A stretch of 64,000 nucleotides of DNA from Dillenia suffruticosa (lineage: Eukaryota > Streptophyta > Magnoliopsida > Dilleniales > Dilleniaceae), in assembly GCA_033439265.1 (NCBI GenBank), contig JAVTVX010000012.1, positions 5,073,001 to 5,137,000 on the forward strand, written 5' to 3'. Below are positions 11,371 through 23,618 of this stretch, piece by piece. A model generated the notes under the pieces. The model saw only the letters and a program-made list of their open reading frames with translations. It was not told where the DNA came from and ran no database searches. Positions within the stretch are counted from its first letter, which is position 1. The number at the start of each line of letters is the position of its first letter. The translations under genes were made by a program, and so were the position numbers.

Positions 11371-11379
11371 CCCAGTCTA

Positions 11380-11387
11380 GATGTGGC
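11380..11387 (+). repeat. Right 8-bp target duplication of the hAT element
   Basis: GATGTGGC, identical to 7521-7528. LINE 3' leader sequence resumes directly after it. Confidence 0.9.
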
Positions 11388-11552
11388 TGGAGTCTCCTGG
11401 ACTAGGAGAAGGAAAAAATCTATTTCCGCCTCAGACTAAGGTTCTGCCATCAATTTGTTACGGTTTTGTTCTTTCTGCTTTTGCTTCTTTCGGCCTCGTT
11501 GCGTTTTTGTTTGTTTTGGCTCTTAATCATCCTACACAAAAAAAAATAAAAA

Positions 11553-12153
11553 ATTAAAGGACTTGGGCTCAAACATTTTTTTTTGGATCAAACTCAACTT
11601 CGGTTTCAATAACTCAATTTATATATATATTTGATATTATATCAATTTGTATTCAGAATCATATTCTGATTAATTTGGTTCATGATTTGTAGTGGCCCAT
11701 TTAAGAGAGCTATTCTCCCAATATAGTTTTTTCCATACTCAAATCGCAAGTCAAACTCGGAAACTTGATAAAGAGTTTTATCATCACATACCACTAAACC
11801 AACTGTCTGTTATTTTAATTTATATTTATGTGTAATAATTTAGTATGACTATAAAAATTTAATACAAATCGAATAGCTTAATTTGTAAATTTAGTTTGTT
11901 TCATAAATGAGCTTTTTTGGGCTCAAACCAAACTAATTTAAAATTATAATCTAAGGTTAAACTTTGAACCGATTATTTAAGTGGATATTTTGTGTATTTT
12001 AGAACTCTAAAATTTTAGATTTGAATCCTATTAATGAAAATTATTTATGCAAATATATATAAATATTTGTAGCTATTTGATATTTCAGTGTTGTTATAGT
12101 GACGGATTCATTTAATTCACAAAAAAAAAAATTAGTGATGGATTCATCCCAAA
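11553..12153 (+). repeat. Right ~600-bp direct repeat bordering the LINE
   Basis: Same-orientation match to 664-1330. It starts directly after the LINE's A-rich tail (ATTAAAGGACTT) and ends with GATGGATTCATCCCAAA at 12137-12153, after which the two flanks diverge. It includes its own copy of the SINE. Confidence 0.75.
11640..11812 (-). mobile_element. SINE copy inside the right direct repeat
   Basis: Counterpart of 761-934, same family as 209-400 and 56427-56624. It was duplicated with its surroundings, not inserted independently. Confidence 0.55.
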
Positions 12154-12889
12154 CCGAATTGGGCTTTACGAAATACACTCAGAATATACAAGATATTGTA
12201 GTGACAACTATTATAAATTCCTTTTCCTTCCTTTTATATGCTACATTAAAAGGCTGTGAAAGGCAAGAAAAAATAACCAGCGTCACTGCGCCACCCTCTT
12301 GACATTATCCTCAAAGTTATCGATGAACAATTGATCTAATGAGATGAGATGATAGATCTCTTAATTAAGTTTGAATTTGAAACTAGGAATATAAAATATT
12401 ACGTCAGAAAAATAACTCCCTATATAAGGCTTCTACAGATATTTGAATTAAATTAATCAGAGTATGATTTTGGATATCGGTGATCTATAAAAAAAAAACT
12501 TTTATATTATCGGAGTTCTGCCTGCCATGAGGCTGGTTGAATTTTACAACCCTTTTACCTTACGTAGAAATGGAAGAAAAAAAGAAAAAGAAAAAACCTT
12601 ATTAGTAGAAAAGGTGGGTGGGGTCTGGACCGGGCTTTTAACTGGAGCGTAACCGAGCTCCCCACAACATACACGCCTACAATTTATAATGGGCCAACGG
12701 GCCTGCTGTTGAATGTCCGATATAAATTCAGGCCTAATCTGCACTGGCCGAATTAGTCCCAGGGCCTCACTAAATTGACAGTGAGCCAGACGGGCCGTGC
12801 AGGCCCACGATCAGGACTTAATATCCTCTCTCTGTTCAGTCTCCCCCAATCATCACCACCAACGTCTGAATTCTCTGAAACCAGCGAAA
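12154..12889. other. Intergenic DNA and DnaJ gene promoter/leader
   Basis: No gene seen. Composition becomes less AT-rich from about 12600 toward the DnaJ start, with GGGCC and TGGGCC/GGCCCA-type words near 12690-12805 that resemble the Site II promoter motifs of plant housekeeping genes. An upstream in-frame ATG at 12797 exists but is discussed under the gene. Confidence 0.5.
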
Positions 12890-15800
12890 ATGGCATCACT
12901 CATCGGACTCCATAGATGCCGTACAATTCTCTATTCATTTCTCCAATCAACTGCTTCATACAATCTCTTCTCCCATTCTCATTCTGTTCCTCAAAATAGG
13001 TGGTTCAGTCGCAGAGCTGAATTAGCCCCGAACGAATTCAGGGCGGTCGAAAATGCTTACGAGCTCTTAGGAGTCTCCGAAACCAGCTCCTTCTCCGAAA
13101 TCAAATCTTCGTTTCGCAAATTGGCTAAAGAAACTCATCCTGATCTCGCTAATTCGACGAATAACCCCATGGCTTCTCATAGATTTGTTCAAATTCTCGC
13201 CGCTTATGAGGTACTTCTTTTTCGAATTGTTTTGAATTATTTTTCTGTGGATTTAGTTTTGTAGAAGTTTGTATTTTTTTGGTGAAATTTTTTGTTTACA
13301 TGAATTCGTTTCATTTATGTAAGGGGAATTGCATGGTTGCGTTAGATATGGGTTTTTTGGGGGGTTTTAAGGTTGGATATACTGAGCTCCTATTTTGTTA
13401 AGGACTAGGGTTCGTATTTGTGGGGGAATTCTGGGAATTGAAGTTTAGATAGAAAAATTTTGAATTAAGTGACTAAATTTTATAATGTGGAAGGTTTTCC
13501 TGCTTGGTTAGAACATGGTCGAGAGGATTTTCACTTTCCAAACATGATGATAACATGAAGTGTGGGATTGGAATCTTCACATTTTCATTCCAAACATGAT
13601 GATAATTCATTACGGCTGTCTTGGAGCCACAGCAGGGTCTTCCTATTATAAAATTTTATTTGTAGTATAATTTTAATTCCCATCCCCCCCCCCGGCAGAA
13701 TCTATGAGAGTTGTTTTGGGGGGGGGTCCTCAGTTTAGTGCATGCCATTTAGCAGGAATGCACTGTTAACTTTTCGGTTTTATTACTGCTAGTTGAATTC
13801 CTTGTGGAATTCTAGCAGGCAGGCTAATTTTAAGGTCTTGGCTTCTTGCTCTTTATCCTTTGTATCTTAGGAAAATAATTAGAATCCCATGAGGCAACTC
13901 AACTTTGTGTTCGCATTCTTAGTGTCTGATTGTTGATTTATGGACTCAGTGCTTGTGTACATGCTAGTTTGAAATAAAATTGTTTACAAACCTATGAGAA
14001 ACTTTGGGTTTACTGCAATTAAGTCCCCACATGGTGTCCTCTCTTTAAATTCTGGGAAAACTTTTGTTTGTCATTGGTGTCATAATTGCATGTATTCATC
14101 AAACATTTTTTAAATTCATCTATCCAACTATAGTAGCTCTTTCTGTCTCAATTGGCTAGCATTTCTAAATCTCTTACTTAAACTCACTGGACTCTGAATT
14201 TTCTCCTAAAGATGAAGCGGACTATTGAGTGACCCTGTAACCCATCAGATCCTTTTGAGGAAAAAATGGCTTCTTGTTTCCTGATATTCTTAAGTTTGTG
14301 TTGTAATAGCAAGATCTTGATTTTCTGCAATAGATTCAAATACCCAATTTGTTCCATCATGGAAGTTTTGTGGGTAACTGAGAATGTTTCATTTTGATTG
14401 TCTTACTGGATTGGAAACAGAGAACCAGACTGCCTAGGTTAGCCCTTAAGGACTTTTGGAACTTCAGAGAAGGCCAGTCTAATAAATGCTGAAAAGTCTT
14501 GCTGCAATTTATAAAATTTCAGTTGTTGTTTCATTACTTGAATTATCTGATAGAAGATAAAATTTGTTCTTAAAATTTTGGTCTTGAGTGTGTTCACATC
14601 ATGCCTTTTCCATATTTTATTTCAAATTAATAAGTGAATAGATAACTTAGAATCACTGTTCTGATTGGGGGCCTTTTAATGCTTTCTTCTTTTGGTCTCC
14701 TATCAAAAATAAAAATTGGATTGATTGTATTGAATGAATAATTCTACTTCAAGTTAACCTTCTGACAGTTGACTGACTGGTGGATGGTTAGGGCTGATCC
14801 TCCAAATATGGACAAATTGCTTGCAAACCTAGCTAGTGTATGAAGGTAAACTTGCATGATTAGTGCCCCGTAAAATGTCTGTAGGATCAATAGCCCTTGC
14901 TTTTCGGAAGCTTTTCATGTGGTTTTGGTTTCCACAATATGAAAGATGATTACCTTCAAAATTATAAATTCTTTTAAGATTTCATTTATTTCGAAGTTGG
15001 TTAATTATAATTAGCATTGTTTTTTCTCTTCTTGTCTTTGGTAAGTTTCCTGTATTTATGGTACTATTATGTTTTATGAGATGTACAATTATGATCATTT
15101 TGTGGACAATAATTTGATGAAAATTACGGGCTTTAACTTACTAGTGATTCTAACTTCAAATGTAATAATTAATCCACTAGATTCTTTCAGATTCAGAGAA
15201 GAGGGCCTATTACGACAGGCACTTATTGTCTCAGAGAAGGCTTGTTGAAAAACATTCTGGAGAAAGCATGACATTTTACAGGTATGAATCTCATATGACA
15301 GCAACAAAGGAAATGGAAGTTGTTGAATGGTTAAAGTGGTACAGATGTGCAATGAGTAACATTCTATCAGAGAAGAAAATTGTTGTTGGGTCTAGTTATT
15401 TCAATGTCCTTGAGAGGGATTTCTATTCAGCCATACATGCGGCATATTTTGGTCCCATAATTGAGTCTATGGATCTTCTTCCTGATTGTTTTGAAGCAGA
15501 GGAGAGATCTGTTTATGGAACAAAAGAGGTCTTGCACTTGGTTTCAGGGCGTGATCTTTTTGGGATGATATGCCTTGTCAATGAAGTTCCAGAATTATCT
15601 TCTACCTGCAATCAAAAGTTGATTTCTTTTTCATCTATGGGCTCTATTATGTGTCAGTCAGTTCCTAATTCAAGCACCTATGGAAGTTCTAATGAAGCGG
15701 ATGGTGTTGATATATCCCATAACAAAACTGACCATGTGAACACTTACAAGTCAGATGCATATAAAGATTTAGAATTACATGTATCTGGGAGGGTTGTTGC

Positions 15801-18800
15801 TGTGGCAACCAGAATCCCTCCCAAAAGCTGCTGTAATGGAATCAAGAATGAAGACTCTGAAGATCACATACATGTATTTCTTCGTTCATGTGAAGAGCTT
15901 TGTGAGGATTCCTTTTTAGGTGATGTTGTTGGATCAAAGATACATTTGGGAACAATAACAGGCCTAGGGAGTGATTCTGAAGAAGATTCCTGCTTTGTCT
16001 TCAATGATAATGGAACAAAAACCCATGTGATCATGAAGCACCGTACATTGATGGTAGGTAAAAATAATCATTCTTCTCCTGTATACATCTTGCACTATAT
16101 AATTATTATATAGAGATAACATACAACTAGAAAAGGGTTACTTCTTGTCCTTTTCCTTCTCTTTAATGATCTATGTTACTTCCTTCCTTTGTTACCCTTA
16201 TTTGCTTGTGCTCTCTGCACAAGTGTTTTGAGGTTAAAAAGAAAAAAAGTGATTTGAAGTTTACTTGGAACTAATAATAAGCACATTCTTACTCATGAAT
16301 GCTCTCTTACCTACATGATTAAAGCTACTGATCATAATACTTTCCCCATGCAATTAACAAGCTCAAAATTGAGAATGAACATGATTTATTTTACAAGATA
16401 ATCTATGGAATTTGGTTTTGATGCCTACTTGGTTCATGTTTTGCAAGTAGAGCTATAAGTGAGCCGATTTGAACCAAGGCAAGATTCGTTTTCCCAGTCT
16501 GTCCCTATTTTTGTGGTTGAAAAGTACACTGAAAAGATCTATTACACACACATATACGGATGTTCATACTCTATGTGTTATCCATATATGTAGGGTGTTA
16601 AACATCTGTTCATTCATTTTGTAGTTTGTAGGGTGTTAAACATCTATTCATTCATTTTGTGGTATAAGATTTTGGAATTCTTTTAGAACCAGCTAACTCC
16701 TGGTGTGTCTTGGTTATAATATTTCTGCTACGAAATTGTTTCAGGTGAAGCATCTGCATTGGTATCAACTGGGGGATAAAGCCTCTGTTTGTGAGTGCAG
16801 GTGCAGCAGGGCTTGGTTGCCACCAAGCAAGTAAGCTGAATTTCTTTTAACCTGTGTGAAAGTTCTGCAAGAATGCAATAGCTTTGACTAAGCAATTTTT
16901 CCTAATCTTAGTCTAGTTTGACCACCCTTGAAAGTCACCTTTCATTGATATCTCTGTCAGAAAGGCACACTTGTCACCTCATTTCTGTGTTTCAAAACAT
17001 GTTATTTTGCCACCTCCTATATAACAAAGCTAGTTAAAGTAGCCTTCTTTCAATATTACAAAATCAAACTGTGTGCTTTCCGAAACCTTGAATTAGAATC
17101 CTAAGGTCGTAACTCCTAATTTCTTTACATAGTGCTCGACAGTTTGTAACTCCTAATTCTTTACATAGTGCTTGACAGTTTATTTCCTAGATTTCAGTCT
17201 TAAACCAGACAACTCTTAAATGATGTAAATATGTGAACCGAATTCCTAGTGGTGTGTGAATGATTTAAGTGTATAATCAGGTTTCTGGCCTCAATTCAGG
17301 CAAGTCTTGCTTGGGATGATTGACAGTTAAAATCAATGGTGTGAAATTTCCAAAAGTAAGTTAGTTATATCTCACTAACGCAATATAGGAAGCATAATTA
17401 ACTCTTCTGAACCTGGAAAAGCCTTAAGTAGTGTCGCATTGCAGTTGGCTGGCTCAATTGGAGGAATCATTTATCTTTTAAAGCTTTGTTACTCAAAGTT
17501 CAATTTGTTGCTTGATTTTGTATGATTAATTTGAAATTTTTCAAAACATTCTATCAAAATGACTGCTTACTTACTATATTTTGTTGAGATGGTTTTCAAG
17601 TGACTGTGTTTATTCTCTTAGTTACTCTATGTAGTCAAGTATACCTTTGAGAAATATCTATTTCTCTTAGAAACATCTATTCCTCTGTTTTGGGTCTAGA
17701 AGTCTTGCTCCCTATTACAATATACATGGTATATAGGCATCATTTGTTAGGAATTTTTCTTTTAACTTTTTCTATATAATTGTTTACTGCGTCATAACAA
17801 TGACAACCTTGAATGTATGAGGATGTGATTCCTTCTCAGCATGAGATTGATGTTGATGACCATTCACTTTGTTCACTTGAGATGCTGGGTCCTACTTTGA
17901 AGCACAGCTTCTTATACATTTTGAGCCTTCTACAGTTTAAATCACTGCCATTTGTTAACATCTTGATTGTGTCTTTGTTTAACAGGTTTTGGCTGTTTGA
18001 GCCTCGCTGTGATACACATGACATTGGTGGTTGGTATGTTGAAACATTTGGCAAAGACAAGAAAGGCAGGACAATACCATGCCAAAGATATTGGGATGGC
18101 ATCGATGCATGTGATCAAACTGAAAAGTAAGTCCACATCATGCTCAAGTTTTGAATCTTTTGGCATCTTTTTATTGGATGTATGACTAGCTAATTATAGG
18201 AGTGGGAAATGACTACACTTAAGTCTGCCTCTTAAGTAACTACAACTTTCTGTTGTTTCTACTATCTCTGTGTTTGCCATGTTATGTGAATGGTCTCTGA
18301 TTCTCTCCTTTACTCATTGGTTATGCATGTGGACATGCTCACATTTTGTTATTATGCTGCATGCTGGATGCTTGTATATATTATGCATGGCAAGCATACC
18401 ATCATGATATGCGGGGGTGTCAATGAGGGTATTTCAATATGCAGGTAGCTCCTTTTTCTTGTTTTGAATTGCTTTGTGCAAGGTTTGCCTAATTGGCTTT
18501 AGTTTTGGTCCAAATTATTAAATGGAATATGACTTTGTCAAGGCCACAGACTTCTGTTTCCTCTTTAAATATGTTTGCATGACTTGATGACAAAAGAAAA
18601 GGAGGGAAAAAAAAACTGGTGAATGTTTTATTTTTTTGTTCTTTTTGAAAGGCAAAGATATTATATATAATTTGAGCTTGGGGATTTCTTTTGTGAAAAG
18701 TAAAGGAGGCACTGAGCTGGTGCAGATCAACCTCATTACATGGATGGTGTACCATTCCTGAAATGGCACAAATATACGCAAATTTGCTAACAAAAATTAC

Positions 18801-19181
18801 ACCATTCGATTTAAAAGCTTAAATAGATTCTTTCTCAATATCTCCTATTTGAAGTTGCAATTCTTATGATTTCGACTAATTAATATGCTTGTCCCTTGAG
18901 GACATGGTATTCCTATCTATATATCCCTGTCTTGCCTGTTTTATGGTGCAGTTGAATTTATTTACCTTGCTTGCCTTTTCTGTTTCTCACTGAATCATTT
19001 TCATTTGTAGTTGTTCCTTCAATTTGCTTTTTGCAGGAGACTCCATCCAGCAATGTATTTGCTTGCTCTTGCATACAGAACTCTAGATATTGAAGATGCA
19101 AAAACAAGAAAACAGACCGTCCAAGATGTAGTTAACAGAAAACTGTTGAGAATTCTTGATTGGTGCAAAAAAATAATTTGA
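12890..19181 (+). CDS. DnaJ (J-domain) protein, probably mitochondrial
   Basis: Hsp40-type co-chaperone that would stimulate an Hsp70 ATPase. Five exons: 12890-13210, 15181-16053, 16745-16830, 17986-18126 and 19037-19181, giving 521 residues with consistent phases. The J domain covers about residues 55-122: AVENAYELLGV, HPD at 83-85, and AAYE|ILSDSEKRAYYDRHL across the first intron. Residues 1-45 are rich in Arg, Ser and hydrophobics with no acids before the J domain, like a mitochondrial presequence. The long remainder has no glycine/phenylalanine region or CxxCxGxG fingers, so it is a class C J protein. Its end carries a Cys-rich segment (VCECRCSRAW, FWLFEPRCDTHDIGGWYV, CQRYWDGID) that I do not recognise. 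I chose ATG 12890 (good AxxATGG context, leads straight into a presequence); an in-frame ATG at 12797 would add 31 residues. The client and exact role are unknown. Confidence 0.88.
13684..13726. repeat. Poly-C then poly-G tract in DnaJ intron 1
   Basis: Ten C (13684-13693) and nine G (13718-13726) separated by 24 bases. Together they can pair as a stem or form quadruplex-type structures. They lie in the 1970-bp first intron, which otherwise shows no recognisable element. Confidence 0.7.
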
Positions 19182-19998
19182 AAAGATACTATCGGGTATT
19201 CAGGCTTGATCTATGAATCTACATGAGGCGCTTTCAACAACTTGCTGCAGTTTGAACATTGGAAATTAGCATGCGGTGTTCACATAATATGGAAGTCATA
19301 TTAAAGGGACTATGCGTGTGCTCTATGTAGCACCAGAATTTCACATATCTATTACGCTGACATGACTTGTGGAGATAATTGATTAGGTACCCAGAGACAG
19401 TGAGGTACTTGTTAGTTTTCCTGCTTTCATCAATAAAAATTAGTACGCTACCAATATCTGCACCATTTTACATTTTTATTGATTGATTTATTGAGTTCGG
19501 GGACAGGTTTTAGAAACAGGAGGTTGACGAGGCTCTATGAACTATCTGGTTCAATTGGCGGAGAACATTGATATGAGACGAAGCATTGCTTGGCATTAGC
19601 GGCTATGAAGATTATCAGCTGGTGATTATTGTGGAAGAAACTTGGTACCCACTGTTCTAACTATAGTTTCTTTACTACTGTTATCAATGATGCATATTCT
19701 CCCAACAGTGACTTTATGGCCCCTCGACAAAGCCGGTCTGTGTTTCTTTTTTTTTTTTTTTCCCGTTATTTGCTTTCATGTATGGTTGAATGATGAACAT
19801 TGTCCTTCCTATATGTTGAGCACTGTGTATACGATCTCAATAATTCCCTCTTTGAGCCTTTCAAGCTTCAGAAATTTCATCCAATAGATTATGATGCTGG
19901 CCCCAAGTATCCTCAAGTATATGCTCAAATCTCATTCCACCAAAGACAATTGAAAGCCACATTAAATGAACAAAGATTGGAACTGCCAACTAGTTCGA
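19182..19998. other. Convergent intergenic/3' UTR region between DnaJ and CGLD27
   Basis: 817 bp between the two stop codons. It must hold both 3' UTRs; an AATAAA lies at about 19431-19436 on the plus strand. Short open frames near 19642-20006 show no recognisable protein and are not called. Confidence 0.6.
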
Positions 19999-22900
19999 TT
20001 ACTTGATTAGATCCTCCCATTTGCAGTACTGCCCACCCGCTAATGCACGATAATACCTATCTCTGCAGTAGACTGGCCTTCCATCTGCAGCCTCTGCTGC
20101 TGCTGTCGCCAAATCATCATCAGCCATCACCTCCACTGGCAATCTTAGCAACTCTTCTTTTCTGAAACATGCGGGAAAGGCACAGGTGCAGTCAAGAATA
20201 GAATAATCATGAGGCAAATCGGAAAATTAGATTCATAATAGCTGTACCTTATGTTGTACTTTGATGTGCCTTTTGATGTCTGAACTTCAGACAACTTCTC
20301 ATTAGTGGTAAAAGTGTTTCGAAGGAAATCCTCCACTGGTGTAGCAAAAATAAATAGAAAGACAGCTGTGACCAGTAGCGCCCCTGTTCCAACTAGTGTT
20401 TGTTTGAGCAATTGGATAACTGGTTTAACCTGGAGATACAAAAATTTTGGTCAGCACTTTGAAATTCATTTAAGATGCTTTTAATTGGTAAGAAAAGTAC
20501 TCCACTGACATGGATGTTTCTGTTCAACTGACTTTAGGCTGTGACTCACCCCCCCCCACGGGGAAAAAAACCCACCCCAATTAAAAACAAAAAGGAAAAC
20601 ACACCATTACTTTTAATATTATTGTTGATTTTCATAAAACCTTTAGATATTATTTTGTATGATTATTGTCTATTTATTGTTGCAAGGCAAGTTACTGCTT
20701 TTGTAATAAATAGCACATTGATGTGCTCATGCTTCTATAAATCTGGGGAGTTTTACCTTGTACGATCCCAAGAGTCTATCACGAGCTAGAACCTGCAGGA
20801 AGATAAAATTTCATTATTACTGTCCTATAAAATCTAATCACAAAGATAGTATTAGCAATTACTAGAGATGAGTTCCTTGAGATCTATTTGATTCTTTGTA
20901 TTATTACACTGCAAATTCGTTTTGACGTTGCCTTTCAGTAGTTCACCTATAAGTTTTATTGTTGTCAGAATAAGAACTCTTAAGAGGCCAGATGGAGGCT
21001 TACTAACCTCTGGTGGTTTCACCCACATTTGCCCATCGTACCATCCAGTTTCCTCATAAGGTATCACTGCTGAGAGTAATCTATCACCCACATAACTCCA
21101 TCCCTGAAACATGTACCAGAAAATGATCAGTTTGATGAATTTGAAGACATCCAGGGATGATACGATACTAGGTTATAGCTGATTACGCAGAGTGGGATTT
21201 ACAAGATCCGAGTATTCTGTCTTATACTGAAAATACCTGTAGCTCATTATGCACATCTAGTTTTCTAATGACAACAAGATTTGCAACATCTTTTATGCTT
21301 TTGAAGAAAGCTATTTTTTTAAAATAAAATTTATTGAATTCTAGTGTGACTAACAAACTTCATGCATAAATCTCAGATGGGCCTCGAGTCTCCTTTAAGA
21401 TTACAAGCTGAAAAGTGGTTCTAAAACTACAGGATCATTCATAGAACAATTTTGCGATAAAATATATAATTAGGGCAATCTTTTGCTCATCCGGTTGTCA
21501 CATTGGGGGCTAATATTAACATATGAAAATGTGAAACTGCTTTTGTGGCATTTAGTTCATTGGAGCCTACACACTAGGCAGAGATTATATGCTTGAGTGA
21601 GAAAATGAACATCAGTTAAATTATGCCTCTTTACATGCATTGAGGATGGATTCCCACAAGGTGGGATTTACTCAACTTTCCCCTCTAATATTAATAATCT
21701 CTTACCAAAATGATATTGAATTCAAAGAGATATGGAAGCCAAAAAATGATACCAAATAAATCCTCAAGACAATTAACGACACCAGAAAAAGAGTTCCTGT
21801 TCCAGCAGCTAGCACAAATCTTAGTGGTTCCTGCAGTAATAGAGAAGCAAGAGCAATGAAATGTGAACAGAGATGAGCAATCTTTAGCTACCATACGAAA
21901 GTGTTAGTTCTTGTGTAGTGCATGGATGTTTGTCTTTATTAGGTTATTTGTTCATTTATGTACAAACTTCTTGCTCAAATGACCTTTGTTGAGCTCAAAG
22001 CTTGTTCCTTATGGAGTCTGTTTTTTTTTGGACTAGTTTTCTAGTTGCTTTGGTCTATTGTCTTTGCATACTGAGAATCTACAGCCATTCAGAGCAATAT
22101 GAAGGCTTTAAAGTTTCTATTGGGAAAAAGGAGACCAAATGGCTAATTAACTTGTGCATTCCAATCTCTTTACTTACACCCTTTCAACTTACTGCTGCTA
22201 GATTTGGTGTTATTTTGAAGAATGAAATTGTTCATGTATTTCTCTGACTCTAAACCTGGCTGGCTTACCTTCACTAAGTCAACTTTCACCAAGACACTTT
22301 GCCCCGAGTGATAATCAAGCTTAGCCGCTTGCTATTATAACCTGATTGTAGTGCAGTTCACCGGTGGACATGTTTCTTTGCTTACTTCCTTATTTACTGC
22401 TATGATTTAAATCATTACTCCTGAATGATGTTTCTGTGGATCACTCAAATAGGTAAGAACTTATCTGCTAACCTATGGGAACAAATAATTTAATCAATCT
22501 TTGATATTGTTTATTATTTTAAGCTTTTCAGCGACTCATGAAAACTGCAAATTTATTTTTGTGCAAGATTGTGCGTTGTGAGTTTTTATCAGCATAATTT
22601 TTTCCCTCTATTTGAAGCCTGCAGTGTTACTCTGGATTTCTGAAGACATTTGTGTTTATAAATTTTGTCTTGAGGTAATAGAGTATTAATCAATAACCGT
22701 GACATATGGAACTGCTTGAGCTGGGTTGCTTTATGATCAGCTCAGCCTCATTCAACTCTAGAATTTCCAATTAATTTGGAGAAATTAGATAGTGTTGTTC
22801 TAGTTCCATCTTTATGGGTCTATTTGAATGTCACCCAAATTCTCTTGAAACGCTAAGCCTTCTCCTGGATCTATGCATTGTTACACCAGCCTCATATGTG

Positions 22901-23575
22901 GGTAAAGTATTGTTATAACGACATTCCTTCCAAAATAGAATCGTGGGTCCTGGTTGTAATTGTGCTTATGCTGCATCAAGTAGCTATAGCTGGAGCAGCG
23001 CGGAGAGAGTTGCGTAGTCTCTTAGTGTTTATGAGATTTTTTTCCCTGTTCATCCCTGTATTAGCATATTTTTTTAAAGCATTAATATGTGGCGTACCTT
23101 TGCAGGGTTGAAGCTTGCAGCTGCTACTGGAACTCCCAGAACAGTGAATGTTACTAACCAGAGGCCTCCAAGTCGTTTGAAGAGGTCTCTTGGACTCAGA
23201 TCGCCCCATGAGTATAGTGTTTCATCCTTCAGAGATGAGTACTCATTCACCTATTCAAAGATTGGATTACAGTGAGAATCTGTCTTGATACTTTTCTCAT
23301 GGTGTGTGGATCTTTCACGAAGAAATATTGCATACAAAGCATGATTGACCAGCATTGTCATGTCAAGTCACAATAGTTATAATCTACTCTCTAGTTTCAA
23401 ATAACTAGAATTCTGCGGGTTCATTCTTTTACACAATTCCCTATTCATGTTAATCCAAATCCGTGTGAAGTTAGAGCTAGGAGTTTTGGAAGCTTGCCAT
23501 GTACCTAGAACAGTGGAGAAATTCTTTCTGGCTTCAATTCTTGCTTGTCCATACAGAGACCGTTGGTATGAATTA

Positions 23576-23618
<43 letters not shown>

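Larger units (their letters stand above)
7529..11379 (-). mobile_element. hAT transposon (Ac-like), looks whole, inserted in the LINE
   Basis: A 3851-bp DNA transposon. Its ends start TAG on both strands: left TAGTGAAGTAACCGGGCCGG, right reversed TAGACTGGGAACCGGGCC. It is flanked by a perfect 8-bp duplication (GATGTGGC). Inside are GC-rich subterminal blocks at about 7540-7735 and 11015-11370, an uninterrupted transposase on the minus strand (8090-10114), and a 170-bp tandem repeat upstream of it (about 10356-10760). LINE sequence is continuous across the site once the element and one duplication are removed. Perfect target duplications and an open transposase argue for a much younger insertion than the host LINE. 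Whether it is still mobile cannot be told from sequence alone. Confidence 0.9.
1331..11552 (+). mobile_element. L1-clade LINE, full-length-sized but dead, with nested MITE and hAT
   Basis: Non-LTR retrotransposon on the plus strand. After subtracting the nested MITE (439 bp), the hAT (3851 bp) and their target duplications it is about 5.9 kb, normal for a plant L1. In order: a 5' leader with a 22-bp tandem duplication (1839-1860 and 1861-1882); ORF1 with a DUF4283 region (about 2190-2630) and a CCHC knuckle (about 2632-2685); apurinic-type endonuclease (about 3580-4010); reverse transcriptase (about 4860-5890, with a FADD catalytic box near 5602-5613); zf-RVT (about 6720-6930); RNase H C-terminal piece (about 7200-7470). 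The 3' leader resumes after the hAT at 11388 and ends in an A-rich tail at 11535-11552. Many in-frame stops and frame changes make it non-functional. A long direct repeat borders it on both sides. Confidence 0.85.

Noticed and set aside
10983-11405. Open frames on both strands encoding Pro/Arg/Gly/Ala repeats
   Set aside because: They are translations of the CCGGG-rich subterminal block of the hAT. Both strands are open for compositional reasons.
664-12153. LTR retrotransposon with ~600-bp LTRs
   Set aside because: The repeats lack TG/CA ends and primer sites, and the interior is a LINE with its own 5' leader and A-rich tail plus a hAT. A duplication tied to the LINE fits better.
12797-12889. 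Upstream in-frame ATG of the DnaJ gene
   Set aside because: It would add 31 residues that do not look like a targeting sequence. The ATG at 12890 has a better context and starts a presequence-like segment.
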